Shown piece by piece: positions 21,031 through 31,038 of a stretch of 64,000 nucleotides of DNA. Where the stretch lies: positions 34,747 to 98,746 of the forward strand of contig NZ_MEIO01000066.1 in the NCBI RefSeq assembly GCF_002777745.1. Reading direction: 5' to 3'. Each line of letters starts with the position of its first letter. Within the stretch, counting starts at the first letter, position 1. The notes beneath the pieces are model-generated. The model was not told where the DNA came from, searched no databases, and saw only the letters and a program-made list of their open reading frames with translations. This stretch comes from Snodgrassella alvi. GTDB lineage: Bacteria > Pseudomonadota > Gammaproteobacteria > Burkholderiales > Neisseriaceae. The position numbers were made by a program, and so were the translations under genes.

Positions 21031-22536
21031 ATGAGCCACTTTACCAACCGTTTTGCTTTACATCACAAGGAATCAAGTTTTATCAACAAAATTGCGCCAA
21101 CTGCGCATATTGTGGCTAAAACCGGTTTTCTGTTTTCCTTGCTGCTACTGGCGCCAACGGTGGTCTCTTTACTGTACATGGATCATGTATTTCCTGCTTT
21201 CGCCTTTACCGCAGGCATCAGCATGAGTGTATGCGCAGTTACTTGGTTACTGACCATGCGTTATAACCGTGAACTGCGTCCGCGTGATGGCTATACACTG
21301 GTATTCATGTTATGGATTGGCTTTGCTCTGATTGCTTGTCTGCCGTTTTACATTTACTTGCCCGGCCTAGGTTTTACCAATGCCTATTTTGAATCCATAT
21401 CCGGCCTGACAACTACTGGCGCCACCATCATCACCAGTTTAGATACACTGGCACCATCATTAAACTTCTGGCGCCATATGCTCAACTGGTTGGGGGGCAT
21501 GGGCATTATTGTACTGGCAGTGGCGGTGATGCCGATGCTGGGGGTGGGCGGAACACAGTTATTCAAGGCAGAAATACCGGGAGTGAATAAAGACAGCAAA
21601 ATGGCTCCGCGTATTTCAGAAACAGCCAAACGTTTATGGAGTGTGTATGTACTGTTTACCGCAATAACATTATTGGCACTTCGTTTAGCTGGAATGAGCT
21701 GGTTTGATGCGGTATGTCATGCCATGTCGGCTTTCTCACTTGGTGGCTTTTCTACTCACGATAATAGCATTTCCTATTTCAACTCTGTTTCGATTGAAAC
21801 TATTCTCAGTATTGCCACTCTTCTGGGTGCAATAAATTTCAGCAATCACTTTAACGCTTTACAAAAACGATCACTGCGCTATTACTGGCGCGACGAAGAA
21901 GTCAGGGTATTGCTGTGTGTACTGTTTTTCAGTATTCTGGGCATTAGCTTGTATTTGTGGTGGCACAGCTTTTATTCATTTGCCGAAGCATTTCGCTATG
22001 CTAGTTTTAATCTGATTTCAATCGGTCTGGCAAACGGTTACTCTAATACTGATTTTGCCAAATGGCCTTTAATAGCCTCATTATGGATGTTTTTTCTATC
22101 AAACATTCTTTCTAATGGGGGGTCTGCCGGTGGCGGTATTAAAACCGTACGCGCCATTGTACTGTTCAAATTCAGCCTGCGTGAAATGCTTTTAATGTTA
22201 CACCCCAATGCAGTGAGCATGGTAAAAATCAACGGCAGCAATATTCCCGACCGGCGTGCGCTCACTGTAATGGCCTTTGTATTTGTCTACGTGATCACCA
22301 TCATTTTATTCAGCTTTGCTCTGATGATAAGCGGGCTGGATTTTCTGTCTGCACTTACAGCGGCAATTAGCTGTATCACCAATGCAGGCCCTGGGCTAGG
22401 TACGGTTGGCCCGACAAATAATTTTGCTTTCCTCTCAGACATACAAAAGTGGTTATGCATCATCATCATGCTACTTGGACGTCTGGAAATATTTACTGTT
22501 TTCATCCTCTTTACACCAGCCTACTGGAAAAAATAA
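21031..22536 (+). CDS. trkH: Trk potassium uptake protein, channel subunit
   Basis: A 501-residue membrane protein with about ten transmembrane helices arranged as four membrane-pore-membrane repeats. The selectivity filter loops are visible as TTTGATI, SLGGFSTHD, SAGGGIKT and TNAGPGLG. It forms the ion path for K+ uptake with TrkA. The start has no strong Shine-Dalgarno, fitting translational coupling to trkA. Confidence 0.94.
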   Translation: MSHFTNRFALHHKESSFINKIAPTAHIVAKTGFLFSLLLLAPTVVSLLYMDHVFPAFAFTAGISMSVCAVTWLLTMRYNRELRPRDGYTLVFMLWIGFALIACLPFYIYLPGLGFTNAYFESISGLTTTGATIITSLDTLAPSLNFWRHMLNWLGGMGIIVLAVAVMPMLGVGGTQLFKAEIPGVNKDSKMAPRISETAKRLWSVYVLFTAITLLALRLAGMSWFDAVCHAMSAFSLGGFSTHDNSISYFNSVSIETILSIATLLGAINFSNHFNALQKRSLRYYWRDEEVRVLLCVLFFSILGISLYLWWHSFYSFAEAFRYASFNLISIGLANGYSNTDFAKWPLIASLWMFFLSNILSNGGSAGGGIKTVRAIVLFKFSLREMLLMLHPNAVSMVKINGSNIPDRRALTVMAFVFVYVITIILFSFALMISGLDFLSALTAAISCITNAGPGLGTVGPTNNFAFLSDIQKWLCIIIMLLGRLEIFTVFILFTPAYWKK

Positions 22537-22544
22537 ATTACATT

Positions 22545-24455
22545 ATGAGAAAAATTGAAGGAAAAAAATTAATTAAACATCTAACGATGTTGAGATCAAA
22601 ATTATCTATTCAACAGCATCATCTGATTTCAGGTGCCCTACTGCTGATAACAGCATGCAGTAATCAACATGAAGTAGCCCTACAGCCAATTAATAAGAAT
22701 ACAGGCAATACTATTTTGCCAGGCACTCAGGCTACAGAAACCCCAGATAAAATTATCGACAGTTTCCAGCAATATCAGAACGCTCTTAAAGCAGCAAAGA
22801 ATGGAGACGATGTTCTGCCGGCACAATTTCTTGTTCAGCAGCCAACCAGTGCAATGAGTACCAGCATCCGCAATATCTGGTTACAGCAGTTAGGTAAACG
22901 CGGGAACTGGAATGTATTTGACCAGCAATACGCCCTACTAGACAAGAATTCTCAAGATCAGGAAACACGCTGCTACGCCGCATTGGCAGGCATAGACAAT
23001 GATTCAGACTTACTTGCTAGCTTGAGCATGGAAACAGGCAATCTTCCGCAAGGCTGTAATCGCTGGTTGGAACAGGCCGCAGCTCGCCAGCAAATCAGTG
23101 CGCAAAATGGCTGGCGGCGTGTACGCTACTTATTAGCGCAGAATCAAATTACCAATGCGCGCAATCTGGCTCAGGCATTGGGAAGCCCCTTACCCGACTC
23201 ACTTGGCAGCAGCACGGGTGGTAGTCAGGGAGCACAGGAAGCATTACTGTATCAGGTGATTAAGAAAGAAAACCGCAGTAAAGACAGCGCGGCAACTACT
23301 TTACAGCAGTTATCTGCAAGTTTAACAAAAGAACAAACCGGTTTTGGCTGGGCACAACTGGGTCTGGCACAGGCTTATAACCTCAATGCCGTCAATGCGC
23401 TAAATTATTTTGATCGTGCCGAACCAACACAGATGAATAATGAAATGTGGGAATGGTATGCCCGATCAGCACTGCGTTTACAGCGCTGGCAAAAACTCAG
23501 CAATATTATTCACAGCATGCCACCGGCACTCCGACAACAAGTTACATGGCAATACTGGCTGGCACGCAGTTATCGTGCCCTCGGACAAAACAGCCAAGCT
23601 CAGAATATATTCGAGCAGACAGCACAACGAGGACACAACTTTTACTCTCTGCTGGCGAAAGAGGCATTAGGCAGAAAGGCAAATACCCAGAGCACTGTAG
23701 CCAAAAGCAGCCAGCCGGTACAAAGTAAAATAGCAGCGGACGGGAATATTTACCGCGCTTTAACCCTGTTTAAGACTGCACAGTCAGAGAACAACTGGCT
23801 AATGCGTCGTCAGGCACAACAGGAATGGCGCTATGCCACACGCAACTACAACGATGATACGCAGATTGCCGCTGCAACATTGGCGGAAAGCAATGGCTTT
23901 TATGAGATGGGCATTTATAGTGCAGACAAAGCCGATAATCAACTAAACTATGAACTGCGCTATCCTGCACCATTCAAGGAATTAACTGTTCCACTTGCCC
24001 AGCAAGCTGGCATCGATCCGGCTTGGGTTTATGGCTTAATTCGGCAGGAAAGCCGCTTTATGATAGGCGTTCGTTCAAATGTCGGTGCTACCGGCCTGAT
24101 GCAGGTTATGCCCGCTACTGCCCGTGATATAGCCAAACGGCTGGGTATGGACAGCAACGAGCTGTATACCATGCGCGGAAACATCCGCATGGGTACATGG
24201 TATATGAGCAATGTACGCAAACAGTTTGCCGATGAAGTATTGGCTACAGCTGGTTACAATGCCGGCCCAGGTCGCGCCCGACGCTGGCAGGCAAATATCC
24301 CGCTGGAAGGAGCTATTTACGCCGAAACCATCCCCTTTGATGAAACTCGCACCTATGTCAAAAACGTAATGGCCAATACTACCTATTATGCCAATCTTTT
24401 TGGAGAGCCCCGAACCACACTAACAGAACGTATGGGTACAGTGCCTGCGCGCTAA
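22545..24455 (+). CDS. slt: Soluble lytic murein transglycosylase, lipoprotein-like
   Basis: A protein of about 636 residues with an N-terminal signal region ending LLITACSN (a lipobox-like LITAC), a long alpha-superhelical U/L domain and a C-terminal SLT catalytic domain. The catalytic Glu is in GLIRQESRF, followed by GATGLMQVMPATA and AGYNAGPGRA. It cleaves peptidoglycan to 1,6-anhydromuropeptides. The start at 22545, 8 bp after trkH, replaces an impossible longer frame inside trkH. It may be read from the trk operon. Confidence 0.88.
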   Translation: MRKIEGKKLIKHLTMLRSKLSIQQHHLISGALLLITACSNQHEVALQPINKNTGNTILPGTQATETPDKIIDSFQQYQNALKAAKNGDDVLPAQFLVQQPTSAMSTSIRNIWLQQLGKRGNWNVFDQQYALLDKNSQDQETRCYAALAGIDNDSDLLASLSMETGNLPQGCNRWLEQAAARQQISAQNGWRRVRYLLAQNQITNARNLAQALGSPLPDSLGSSTGGSQGAQEALLYQVIKKENRSKDSAATTLQQLSASLTKEQTGFGWAQLGLAQAYNLNAVNALNYFDRAEPTQMNNEMWEWYARSALRLQRWQKLSNIIHSMPPALRQQVTWQYWLARSYRALGQNSQAQNIFEQTAQRGHNFYSLLAKEALGRKANTQSTVAKSSQPVQSKIAADGNIYRALTLFKTAQSENNWLMRRQAQQEWRYATRNYNDDTQIAAATLAESNGFYEMGIYSADKADNQLNYELRYPAPFKELTVPLAQQAGIDPAWVYGLIRQESRFMIGVRSNVGATGLMQVMPATARDIAKRLGMDSNELYTMRGNIRMGTWYMSNVRKQFADEVLATAGYNAGPGRARRWQANIPLEGAIYAETIPFDETRTYVKNVMANTTYYANLFGEPRTTLTERMGTVPAR

Positions 24456-24562
24456 ATGCTTTACCGGTATCGGCCTTGCCTTGGTTAACCTGAGCTAACT
24501 TTCGACTACTATATATCGCACAATTTACATGCATATTACTCAACCATTATTGAAAGCACATT

Positions 24563-25105
24563 ATGTTATTAGACAGCAAACGCTCCGCAGTATTAATGAT
24601 TGATTTACAGACACGCCTGTTACCAGCCTTGAATAATACAGACGAACTGCTGACCAATAATATATGGCTGGCAGGACTGGCAAATGATATGGCTATTCCT
24701 ACCTTAATCAGCGAGCACTGTGTTGATAAAATTGGCGCGACCCGAGAAGAAATTATTACAGCTGCACCACAAGCCAGAATCGTCCAGAAACAAAGTTTTT
24801 CCGTATTTTCCGCCGGTGTTCTGACTGAAGACAGCCTGCACCATGCCAACCAGATTATTATTTCCGGTATAGAAGCTCATATCTGCGTTTTACAGACTGC
24901 TCTGGACTTGCGTGCACATGGTTATGAAGTTTTTGTGGTTGCAGATGCTGTATGTTCACGTCGGCAACGTGATGTTGAATTGGGTTTGGCACGCATGCAG
25001 GCCAGTGGTTGTGAAATCGTTAGTCGTGAAATGATTGCATTTGAATGGTTAGGTAGTGCAAATAACCCGCAATTCAGAGAGATTCACAAAAAATACATCC
25101 GTTAA
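24563..25105 (+). CDS. Isochorismatase-family hydrolase
   Basis: A 180-residue cysteine hydrolase of the isochorismatase superfamily. The catalytic triad is D14 (MIDLQ), K76 (VQKQSF) and C108 (EAHICVLQTA) with the cis-peptide before EAHIC. It resembles YcaC-type proteins of unknown substrate. No siderophore or nicotinamidase context is present next to it, though pncB lies 4 kb away. The substrate cannot be read from the sequence. Confidence 0.85.
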   Translation: MLLDSKRSAVLMIDLQTRLLPALNNTDELLTNNIWLAGLANDMAIPTLISEHCVDKIGATREEIITAAPQARIVQKQSFSVFSAGVLTEDSLHHANQIIISGIEAHICVLQTALDLRAHGYEVFVVADAVCSRRQRDVELGLARMQASGCEIVSREMIAFEWLGSANNPQFREIHKKYIR

Positions 25106-25180
25106 CTTAGTCTGTGTATCCAGCAATAATACGATTCACATCAAAAGTGCGGTTTCATAGCATAACAGTAATACCTGTCA

Positions 25181-25216
25181 AAAATCTGAATCGGCTTTAA
25201 AGCCGATTCAGATTTT
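25181..25216. terminator. Bidirectional terminator between isochorismatase-family gene and uspA
   Basis: A 16-bp perfect stem (AAAATCTGAATCGGCT with AGCCGATTCAGATTTT) with a TTAA loop between two convergent genes. Confidence 0.88.
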
Positions 25217-25277
25217 ATCTATACAAAACCTATCGCAATTTTCAAAAGCTCAATTTCGCTTATCTACTTGATTATAA

Positions 25278-25742
25278 TTAGCTATCTATTTTATCGCGAA
25301 TAATCAACAATGGCAGAGTAGTCTCTCGCATAACAGTTTCAGCAAAACTGCCCATCAGTAAATGCATCAGACCACTACGTCCATGGGTACCCAGAATAAT
25401 AAGATCACTACCATGCCCATCAGCATAATCAACCAGCATCTGTGCCATTTCTTTTGCCCCTTTGTTGGCAATCAGCAAATGACGATGTACCCTACCCTCC
25501 GGCAAAGCTGCTTCGGCTTTTTCCACCGCTGCATCCAGTACCGTATTACCCTCTGACAAGGCAGCTGCTTCATAACTTTCATGTTGCAAAAACTCAGGAG
25601 CCAGAGCCATATATTCAGTTGGATTGGCTACATTGACAACAGTTAAATCAGCATCTTCACTCTTGGCCAGACCAATAGCATGATCTAAAGCATTTTCTGA
25701 AGTATGGCTGCCATCTACTGCCACCAGTAAATGTTTATACAT
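25278..25742 (-). CDS. Universal stress protein, UspA family
   Basis: A 154-residue single-domain Usp protein. The ATP-binding signature G-x2-G-x9-G-S is present (GTHGRSGLMHLLMGS), so this is the nucleotide-binding class. The start MYKHLLVAVDGS at 25742 follows AAGGAGAG; an upstream ATG at 25778 would add 12 residues before the first beta strand. Usp proteins help survive starvation and stress; the precise role is unknown. Confidence 0.9.
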   Translation of the reverse strand: MYKHLLVAVDGSHTSENALDHAIGLAKSEDADLTVVNVANPTEYMALAPEFLQHESYEAAALSEGNTVLDAAVEKAEAALPEGRVHRHLLIANKGAKEMAQMLVDYADGHGSDLIILGTHGRSGLMHLLMGSFAETVMRETTLPLLIIRDKIDS

Positions 25743-25836
25743 GAAACTCTCCTTATCCTTTTTAGCAATTCGAATCATTTAGCAGATACAGTATAATACC
25801 ACTACCTGCTTAAAACGGCTTTCCGGATTTTATTAC

Positions 25837-26619
25837 GTGTCGCAGATATTCAATTTTTCAGCAAACTATCAACGCCGCTTCGGTGGCATCGCACGATTGT
25901 ACGGCGAAGACTGCCTGCAACGTTTCGCTTCGGCACACGTCTGTGTAGTTGGCGTGGGTGGTGTAGGTTCATGGGCAATAGAAGCACTGGCACGCAGTGG
26001 CATCGGTGCTCTGACACTGATTGACTTAGATAACGTGGCCGAATCGAATATCAATCGCCAGCTGCCAGCTTTAATCAGCCTGATCGGCAAGCCTAAAGTC
26101 GAAGCTCTGGCAGAACGCATTGCCGATATTAATCCCGAATGTCAGGTCACCTGTATAGAGGATTTTGTAGATACAGACAATCTTAGCCAAATATTTAGCC
26201 AGCCATTTGATTTTGTCATTGATGCTATCGATCAAGTACGTGTCAAAGCAGCAATGGCCGCTTTTTTTATCACCCAGCACCAATCTTTTATCGTTTCAGG
26301 AGGTGCGGGCGGACAAAAAGATGCTGCGCTGATTCAGTGTGCTGATTTAAGCCGCGTAACCAACGACCGCATGCTGGCCAATATGCGGTATACATTACGC
26401 AAACGACATGGATTCAGTCGCCGGCCAACTGACAAAATGCATATACCCTGCATCTATTCCAGCGAAAATATCACCCTGCCTCAGGCAGGTATCTGTAATA
26501 CAGAACAAACTGCTCCGCAAGGACTGTCCTGTGCTGGCTATGGTGCTGCCATGGTTGTCACCGCCAGCTTTGGTCTGCGTTGTGCTCAAGCATGCCTGGA
26601 ACATCTGTGCAAGAACTGA
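25837..26619 (+). CDS. tcdA: tRNA threonylcarbamoyladenosine dehydratase
   Basis: An E1-like ATP-dependent enzyme (260 residues) that cyclises t6A37 of tRNA to ct6A. It has the adenylating Rossmann motif GVGGVGSWAIEALARSGIG, the NRQLPAL arginine region and the DAIDQVRVKAA segment. The N-terminus RRFGGIARLYGEDCLQRF is typical for TcdA/CsdL. The start is a GTG at 25837. The sulfur-delivery partners CsdA/CsdE are not nearby. scpA begins 8 bp after its stop. Confidence 0.9.
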   Translation: MSQIFNFSANYQRRFGGIARLYGEDCLQRFASAHVCVVGVGGVGSWAIEALARSGIGALTLIDLDNVAESNINRQLPALISLIGKPKVEALAERIADINPECQVTCIEDFVDTDNLSQIFSQPFDFVIDAIDQVRVKAAMAAFFITQHQSFIVSGGAGGQKDAALIQCADLSRVTNDRMLANMRYTLRKRHGFSRRPTDKMHIPCIYSSENITLPQAGICNTEQTAPQGLSCAGYGAAMVVTASFGLRCAQACLEHLCKN

Positions 26620-26627
26620 ACATAAGC

Positions 26628-27461
26628 ATGAGTATAGAAACTACTGCGGAAAAAACAGTTGCTGTGCTTTTCGGACAGCCTGTTACAGAAATTCCGCGAG
26701 ACTTGTTTATTCCACCAGATGCACTGCAAATAGTTTTACAGAGTTTTGAAGGTCCACTGGATTTACTGCTATATCTGATTCGCAAACAAAATATCGATGT
26801 ACTCGATATTCCTATGCTTACGGTAACCGAGCAATATCTGTCTTATATACATCAGATGCAGCAGCACGAACTGGATTTAACGGCTGAATATTTGTTAATG
26901 GCAGCAGTACTGATTGAAATTAAAACCCGGTTACTTCTACCCACCCCGCCCGCCAGCGAGGAAGAAGCTGCCGATCCGCGCGCCGAACTGGTACGTCGCC
27001 TGCTTGCCTATGAACAGATGAAGCTGGCAGCCACCGAACTGGATGCTTTACCCCGGGCAGGACGAGATTTTGCCTGGGCGTGGCTGCCGGTAGAATTGGT
27101 TGCCATTACCCAGCCACCGCAAGTACAGGTAGCAGATCTAACTCGTGCATGGCTGGCGATTCTGGCACGCGCCCAGCACAAGCGCAGCCATAATGTGGTC
27201 AAAGAAACCTTATCCGTACGCGCCCAGATGACAGCTGTTTTACGCTATCTGCAAACCCGTCAGCACTGTTATTTCACTGAACTTTTCGGCCGTAACGATA
27301 GCTTGGCACTGGTTGTCACTACCTTTATTGCATTACTAGAACTGGCAAAGGAAGGACTTGTCTACATTACCCAGTATAGTACCGAAGAACCGATTACCAT
27401 TCAGACTGCTGGCGTGGAAGCCGGCACCGATTCAACACCGGTTAATGAATCAGCTCCATAG
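26628..27461 (+). CDS. scpA: Segregation and condensation protein A
   Basis: The kleisin subunit of the Smc-ScpAB condensin (about 277 residues). The N-terminal FEGPLDLLLYLIRKQNIDVLDIPMLTVTEQYL is the diagnostic ScpA motif that binds the Smc neck, and the C-terminal winged-helix region is present (YFTELFGRND...FIALLELAKEGLV). The start is uncertain: ATG 26628 lies just after tcdA, with upstream in-frame ATGs inside it. scpB is not in the window. Confidence 0.9.
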   Translation: MSIETTAEKTVAVLFGQPVTEIPRDLFIPPDALQIVLQSFEGPLDLLLYLIRKQNIDVLDIPMLTVTEQYLSYIHQMQQHELDLTAEYLLMAAVLIEIKTRLLLPTPPASEEEAADPRAELVRRLLAYEQMKLAATELDALPRAGRDFAWAWLPVELVAITQPPQVQVADLTRAWLAILARAQHKRSHNVVKETLSVRAQMTAVLRYLQTRQHCYFTELFGRNDSLALVVTTFIALLELAKEGLVYITQYSTEEPITIQTAGVEAGTDSTPVNESAP

Positions 27462-27519
27462 TGACAAGCACAGTGAAAAACCCTAATATAACAATTAATA
27501 TTTACATCAGGATACTATC

Positions 27520-27999
27520 ATGCCTGCCCAGCCCGGGTTATTTAAAACCCTGTTTAATCACTATCTGAATTTACCGCATTGCCGCTGGTTAAGAATTTAT
27601 GGAGACTGTAGCTCCGGTGAACCAGTCATCTCTGTTGACTGGCGCGATGAACTGCTTGAAAACACTGACAGTGGCAATATTCATGGCGGTGTAATCACTA
27701 CACTTGTTGATATGGCTTCTGCCTGCTCACTGGCCGCATTGTTTCAACAGTTTGAAACCACAGCCACACTGGATATGCGCATAGATTACCTGAAACAGCC
27801 CACAGCCAAACAGCCAATTCATGTTCGCGCACATTGTTACCGCCAAGAAGGACAGATTGCCTTTATCCGCAGCCACTGCTTTCAGGAAGATGAAAATCAA
27901 CCCTTTGCTCTAGGTATGGCTACCTTTATTCACACTCCGTTAGGTGAAACAGAACAACGGGCATTACAGGCATATCTGCAACAGGAGCAAGCCAAATGA
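27520..27999 (+). CDS. PaaI-family hotdog thioesterase (first of two)
   Basis: A 159-residue hotdog-fold protein. NIHGGVITTLVDMASACSLAA is the PaaI/YdiI signature with the HGG turn and catalytic Asp. It most likely hydrolyses an acyl-CoA. It overlaps the next gene, another hotdog protein, by four bases (ATGA), which points to coupled translation and maybe a heteromer. Substrate unknown. Confidence 0.85.
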   Translation: MPAQPGLFKTLFNHYLNLPHCRWLRIYGDCSSGEPVISVDWRDELLENTDSGNIHGGVITTLVDMASACSLAALFQQFETTATLDMRIDYLKQPTAKQPIHVRAHCYRQEGQIAFIRSHCFQEDENQPFALGMATFIHTPLGETEQRALQAYLQQEQAK

Positions 28000-28433
28000 G
28001 TCCGACTATTTTCCAGCTAGATGAACAATTAACCAGCAAGGCTTATCAGCTTATGCCTTACAGTGCAGCAATAAATCTGCAAATTGGTACAGATAGCCAG
28101 AACAGACGTCTATACAGCTTACCTTTTGCTCCACAAAATATTGGTAATATTTTCCTGCCTGCACTTCATGGTGGCCTAATTGGCGGCTTTTTACAAAGCT
28201 GTATCAATTTATATTTGATGGAACAGCAAAACTTGTCTAAGCCAGCTCGGATAATTGACTACACAACAGATTATTTATTGAGTGGCAAGGCGCTGGATAG
28301 CTATGCCCAATGCCAGATTATGCATGCAGGCAAGCGTATTTCACATGTTACCGTAACAATGTGGCAAAACCAGTCAGATAAACCTATTGCTTTTGCACGT
28401 GCACACCTGCAAATGCCTGCAATAGCCGAATGA
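27996..28433 (+). CDS. PaaI-family hotdog thioesterase (second of two)
   Basis: A 145-residue hotdog-fold protein with LHGGLIGGFLQSC in place of the HGGxxxxLxD of its neighbour: the catalytic acidic residue of the central helix is not at the expected place (Gln at that site), so it may be inactive or act through the partner. TDYLLSGKALDSYAQCQIMHAGKRISHVTVTMWQ forms the usual hotdog sheet. The gene overlaps the first thioesterase by four bases. Function inferred only by fold. Confidence 0.75.
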   Translation: MSPTIFQLDEQLTSKAYQLMPYSAAINLQIGTDSQNRRLYSLPFAPQNIGNIFLPALHGGLIGGFLQSCINLYLMEQQNLSKPARIIDYTTDYLLSGKALDSYAQCQIMHAGKRISHVTVTMWQNQSDKPIAFARAHLQMPAIAE

Positions 28434-28529
28434 AAAAAATAAACTGCTAGCCCATACCCGAACACCGAAGACATATTCTTCTGAAATAGCTTTACACTTT
28501 CACTTTTTTGCAAGAGTTGAATCAGCGAT

Positions 28530-29768
28530 ATGGCCATAAATACCAACCGACCACCGATTATCCAGTCACTACTGGATACAGATTTATACAAATTCACTAT
28601 GCTTCAGGTTGTCCTGCACCAATTTCCCCAAGCAACTGGTGTCTATGAATTTCGCTGTCGTAACAACCATGAAACAGAATATCCGCTGGGCGATATTCTG
28701 GAAGAACTAAACTGGGAGCTGGATCGTCTCTGCCAGATGAGATTCAGCAAAGACGAATTGCAATATCTGCGCAGCCTGCGCTTTATCAAAAGCGATTTCG
28801 TTGACTATATGGAGCTGTTTCAATTAAAGCGCCGTTTTATCAAAACATCCATAGATAATAATCAGTACCTGAATATCCGTATTGAAGGCCCTATTATTCA
28901 GGCAATGTTTTTTGAAATATTTGTTCTATCCATTGTCAATGAATTGTATTTTCACCGACTGGAAACATCCGAAATACTGGCAGAAGGCGAACGACGTCTT
29001 CAAGCCAAAGCTAAGCTGATACACCGCTACGCATCAGAACAACAGCATTACAACTCACCATTTATTGTTTCCGATTTTGGTACCCGGCGTCGCTATCGCT
29101 ATTCATGGCAGAAACATGTTGTAAGAACCCTCCACGAAGCAGCACCCAGTGTTTTTCGCGGAACCAGCAACGTATATATTGCCAAAGAACTTGGACTGAT
29201 TCCTATTGGCACCATGGCTCATGAATTCTTACAGGCCTTTCAGGCTCTGGATGTGCGTTTACGTGATTTTCAGAAAGCTGCCTTGGAAGCATGGGTACAT
29301 GAATACCGTGGCGATCTAGGCATAGCTTTAACTGACGTAGTTGGCATGGATGCCTTCCTGCGCGATTTCGATCTGTATTTTGCCAAACTGTTTGACGGAC
29401 TGCGGCATGACAGCGGCGATCCCTATATCTGGGGAGAAAAAGCATATGCTCATTACCAGAAACTAAAAATAGATTCCCGTACCAAAATGTTGACCTTTAG
29501 TGACGGACTCGATTTACAGCGTGCCTGGGATTTATATATCCACTTTAACAACCGTTTCAAAACCAGTTTTGGAATTGGTACCAATTTCACCTGCGATATG
29601 GGCTTAACGCCATTAAATATCGTATTAAAACTAGTTGAATGCAACGGACAGTCTGTAGCTAAGATATCTGATTCACCCGGTAAAACCATGACAGACAACA
29701 ATACATTTCTGGCTTATCTGCGGCAAATTTTTGACATACCAGAAAACACCGTTGTAAAACTGGATTAA
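28530..29768 (+). CDS. pncB: Nicotinate phosphoribosyltransferase
   Basis: A 412-residue enzyme of the NAD salvage route (nicotinate + PRPP to nicotinate mononucleotide). It begins with [21 protein letters not shown], the PncB hallmark, and has the [23 protein letters not shown] segment with the regulatory phosphohistidine and the C-terminal [18 protein letters not shown] motif. Full length for the proteobacterial type. Confidence 0.94.
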   Translation: MAINTNRPPIIQSLLDTDLYKFTMLQVVLHQFPQATGVYEFRCRNNHETEYPLGDILEELNWELDRLCQMRFSKDELQYLRSLRFIKSDFVDYMELFQLKRRFIKTSIDNNQYLNIRIEGPIIQAMFFEIFVLSIVNELYFHRLETSEILAEGERRLQAKAKLIHRYASEQQHYNSPFIVSDFGTRRRYRYSWQKHVVRTLHEAAPSVFRGTSNVYIAKELGLIPIGTMAHEFLQAFQALDVRLRDFQKAALEAWVHEYRGDLGIALTDVVGMDAFLRDFDLYFAKLFDGLRHDSGDPYIWGEKAYAHYQKLKIDSRTKMLTFSDGLDLQRAWDLYIHFNNRFKTSFGIGTNFTCDMGLTPLNIVLKLVECNGQSVAKISDSPGKTMTDNNTFLAYLRQIFDIPENTVVKLD

Positions 29769-29876
29769 ATCATATCAACAGGAAAAAATTTATGTCATAA
29801 AATTATTAAATAATTTAACCTATCACTCAACAGCATTTAAGATAATTACAGACCAACATCAGGACAATATAAATCC

Positions 29877-30287
29877 ATGAATAAAAACAACAGCATCAGC
29901 ACAACAAGCATGCGTCTAGATAAATGGCTGTGGGCAGCACGATTTTTTAAAACTCGGGCGCTGGCACAAAAACACATCGAATTAGGACGCGTTCAGGTAA
30001 ATGGCGCCAAAGTTAAAAATAGCAAAAATATCCAGATCGGTGACATTATTGATTTAACCCTCAATTCCCTGCCCTATAGAATTCAAGTACAGCAACTCAA
30101 TCAAATGCGTCGCCCTGCACCGGAAGCCCGTTTACTTTACAGCGAAGACAGCACTATCGCTGCCAAACGGGCAGAACTGAAAGCACTTAATCAGGCTAGT
30201 AAGATAAGTGCCGCATATCCTGATGGCAGACCCACCAAACGCGATCGCCGGGCACTTGATAAAGTAAAAAGACAGTGGAAAGAATAA
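29877..30287 (+). CDS. hslR: Ribosome-associated heat shock protein Hsp15 (S4 domain)
   Basis: A 136-residue RNA-binding protein that rescues stalled 50S-nascent chain complexes. The S4 domain starts at MRLDKWLWAARFFKTRALAQKHIELGRVQVNG, the typical Hsp15 opening, followed by a basic C-terminal tail rich in Lys/Arg (RPTKRDRRALDKVKRQ). It lies convergent to the TIR-like gene. Confidence 0.92.
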   Translation: MNKNNSISTTSMRLDKWLWAARFFKTRALAQKHIELGRVQVNGAKVKNSKNIQIGDIIDLTLNSLPYRIQVQQLNQMRRPAPEARLLYSEDSTIAAKRAELKALNQASKISAAYPDGRPTKRDRRALDKVKRQWKE

Positions 30288-30429
30288 ACTATTAGAGTAT
30301 AGGCTTAGCTTAAACAGAAAAATTCACTTTTTCAGCTCTGCTAATCTACATTGGTCTGCTCCAGCAACGTGATCAAGATATTTTTATGTTATATCAGCAA
30401 ACATTGCATACTGATAAATCTAATCAATA

Positions 30430-30990
30430 TCAGGTCGTCACCATATAATTATTCGGCCTGATATGGCTATTTTTAACAAAATTATTTTTCTTAAATGCCT
30501 TGGCAATCATTTCTTTATTGAATGGTACATGTAAAACCGGAACCTGAGCCTTTAACTGTTTGAATATAGGTAATTTATTGCAGAAATAATGGACTTTAAA
30601 ATTTATATTGTTTTTTCCAGTAACCAGCATATCCTTTTTTTCCAGTAGTTCAGTATAAATTACGATGACTGGTAATTTTAAATATCCAATACCATATTCA
30701 ATCTCTTCTTTCACACTTCGTGATTGAAAAGTATCCTCACTTAAAATCAAAACTATATTATCAGCACACTTTAAACGCTCTCTAATGCGTGGTCTTAAAA
30801 CACTTCCCCAATCGCTACCATCACGGACATCATATCTTTCATGATGTAAATCTTGAAACGGAAAAAGTGCATCTTGAGCTTTCCATGTTCTCAATTGATT
30901 ATAATAAAAATAATCTTTCTGAATTAACGCACCAGCAGAAAATTCATTAAAGGGTTCATCCACATAAAAAACACAATAATTATTAGGCAT
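30430..30990 (-). CDS. Orphan TIR-like protein, ThsB/DUF1863-type
   Basis: A 186-residue protein that resembles the TIR-like fold of Thoeris ThsB (MTH538/DUF1863 group). Visible marks are the beta-A strand YCVFYVDEPFNEF, a YYNQLRTWKAQDALFPFQD stretch, WGSVLRPRIRERLKCADNIVLILSEDTFQSRSVKEEIEYGI, and the PVIVIYTE strand. The acidic SVKEEIEYG (E95, E96, E98) sits where TIR NADases carry the catalytic Glu. In Thoeris ThsB makes a nucleotide signal that activates ThsA; no ThsA, transmembrane effector or NAD-binding SLOG partner is found here. The gene is much more AT-rich than its neighbours and has its own promoter. It may be a remnant or a stand-alone defence gene. Confidence 0.72.
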   Translation of the reverse strand: MPNNYCVFYVDEPFNEFSAGALIQKDYFYYNQLRTWKAQDALFPFQDLHHERYDVRDGSDWGSVLRPRIRERLKCADNIVLILSEDTFQSRSVKEEIEYGIGYLKLPVIVIYTELLEKKDMLVTGKNNINFKVHYFCNKLPIFKQLKAQVPVLHVPFNKEMIAKAFKKNNFVKNSHIRPNNYMVTT

Positions 30991-31038
30991 AGAATTTCCC
31001 CCAATTTATGCATTACAGGAAAAAACATCAATTAACGT

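Noticed and set aside
30430..30990. Complete Thoeris system
   Set aside because: No ThsA or other effector gene is found in the window; only the ThsB-like gene is supported.
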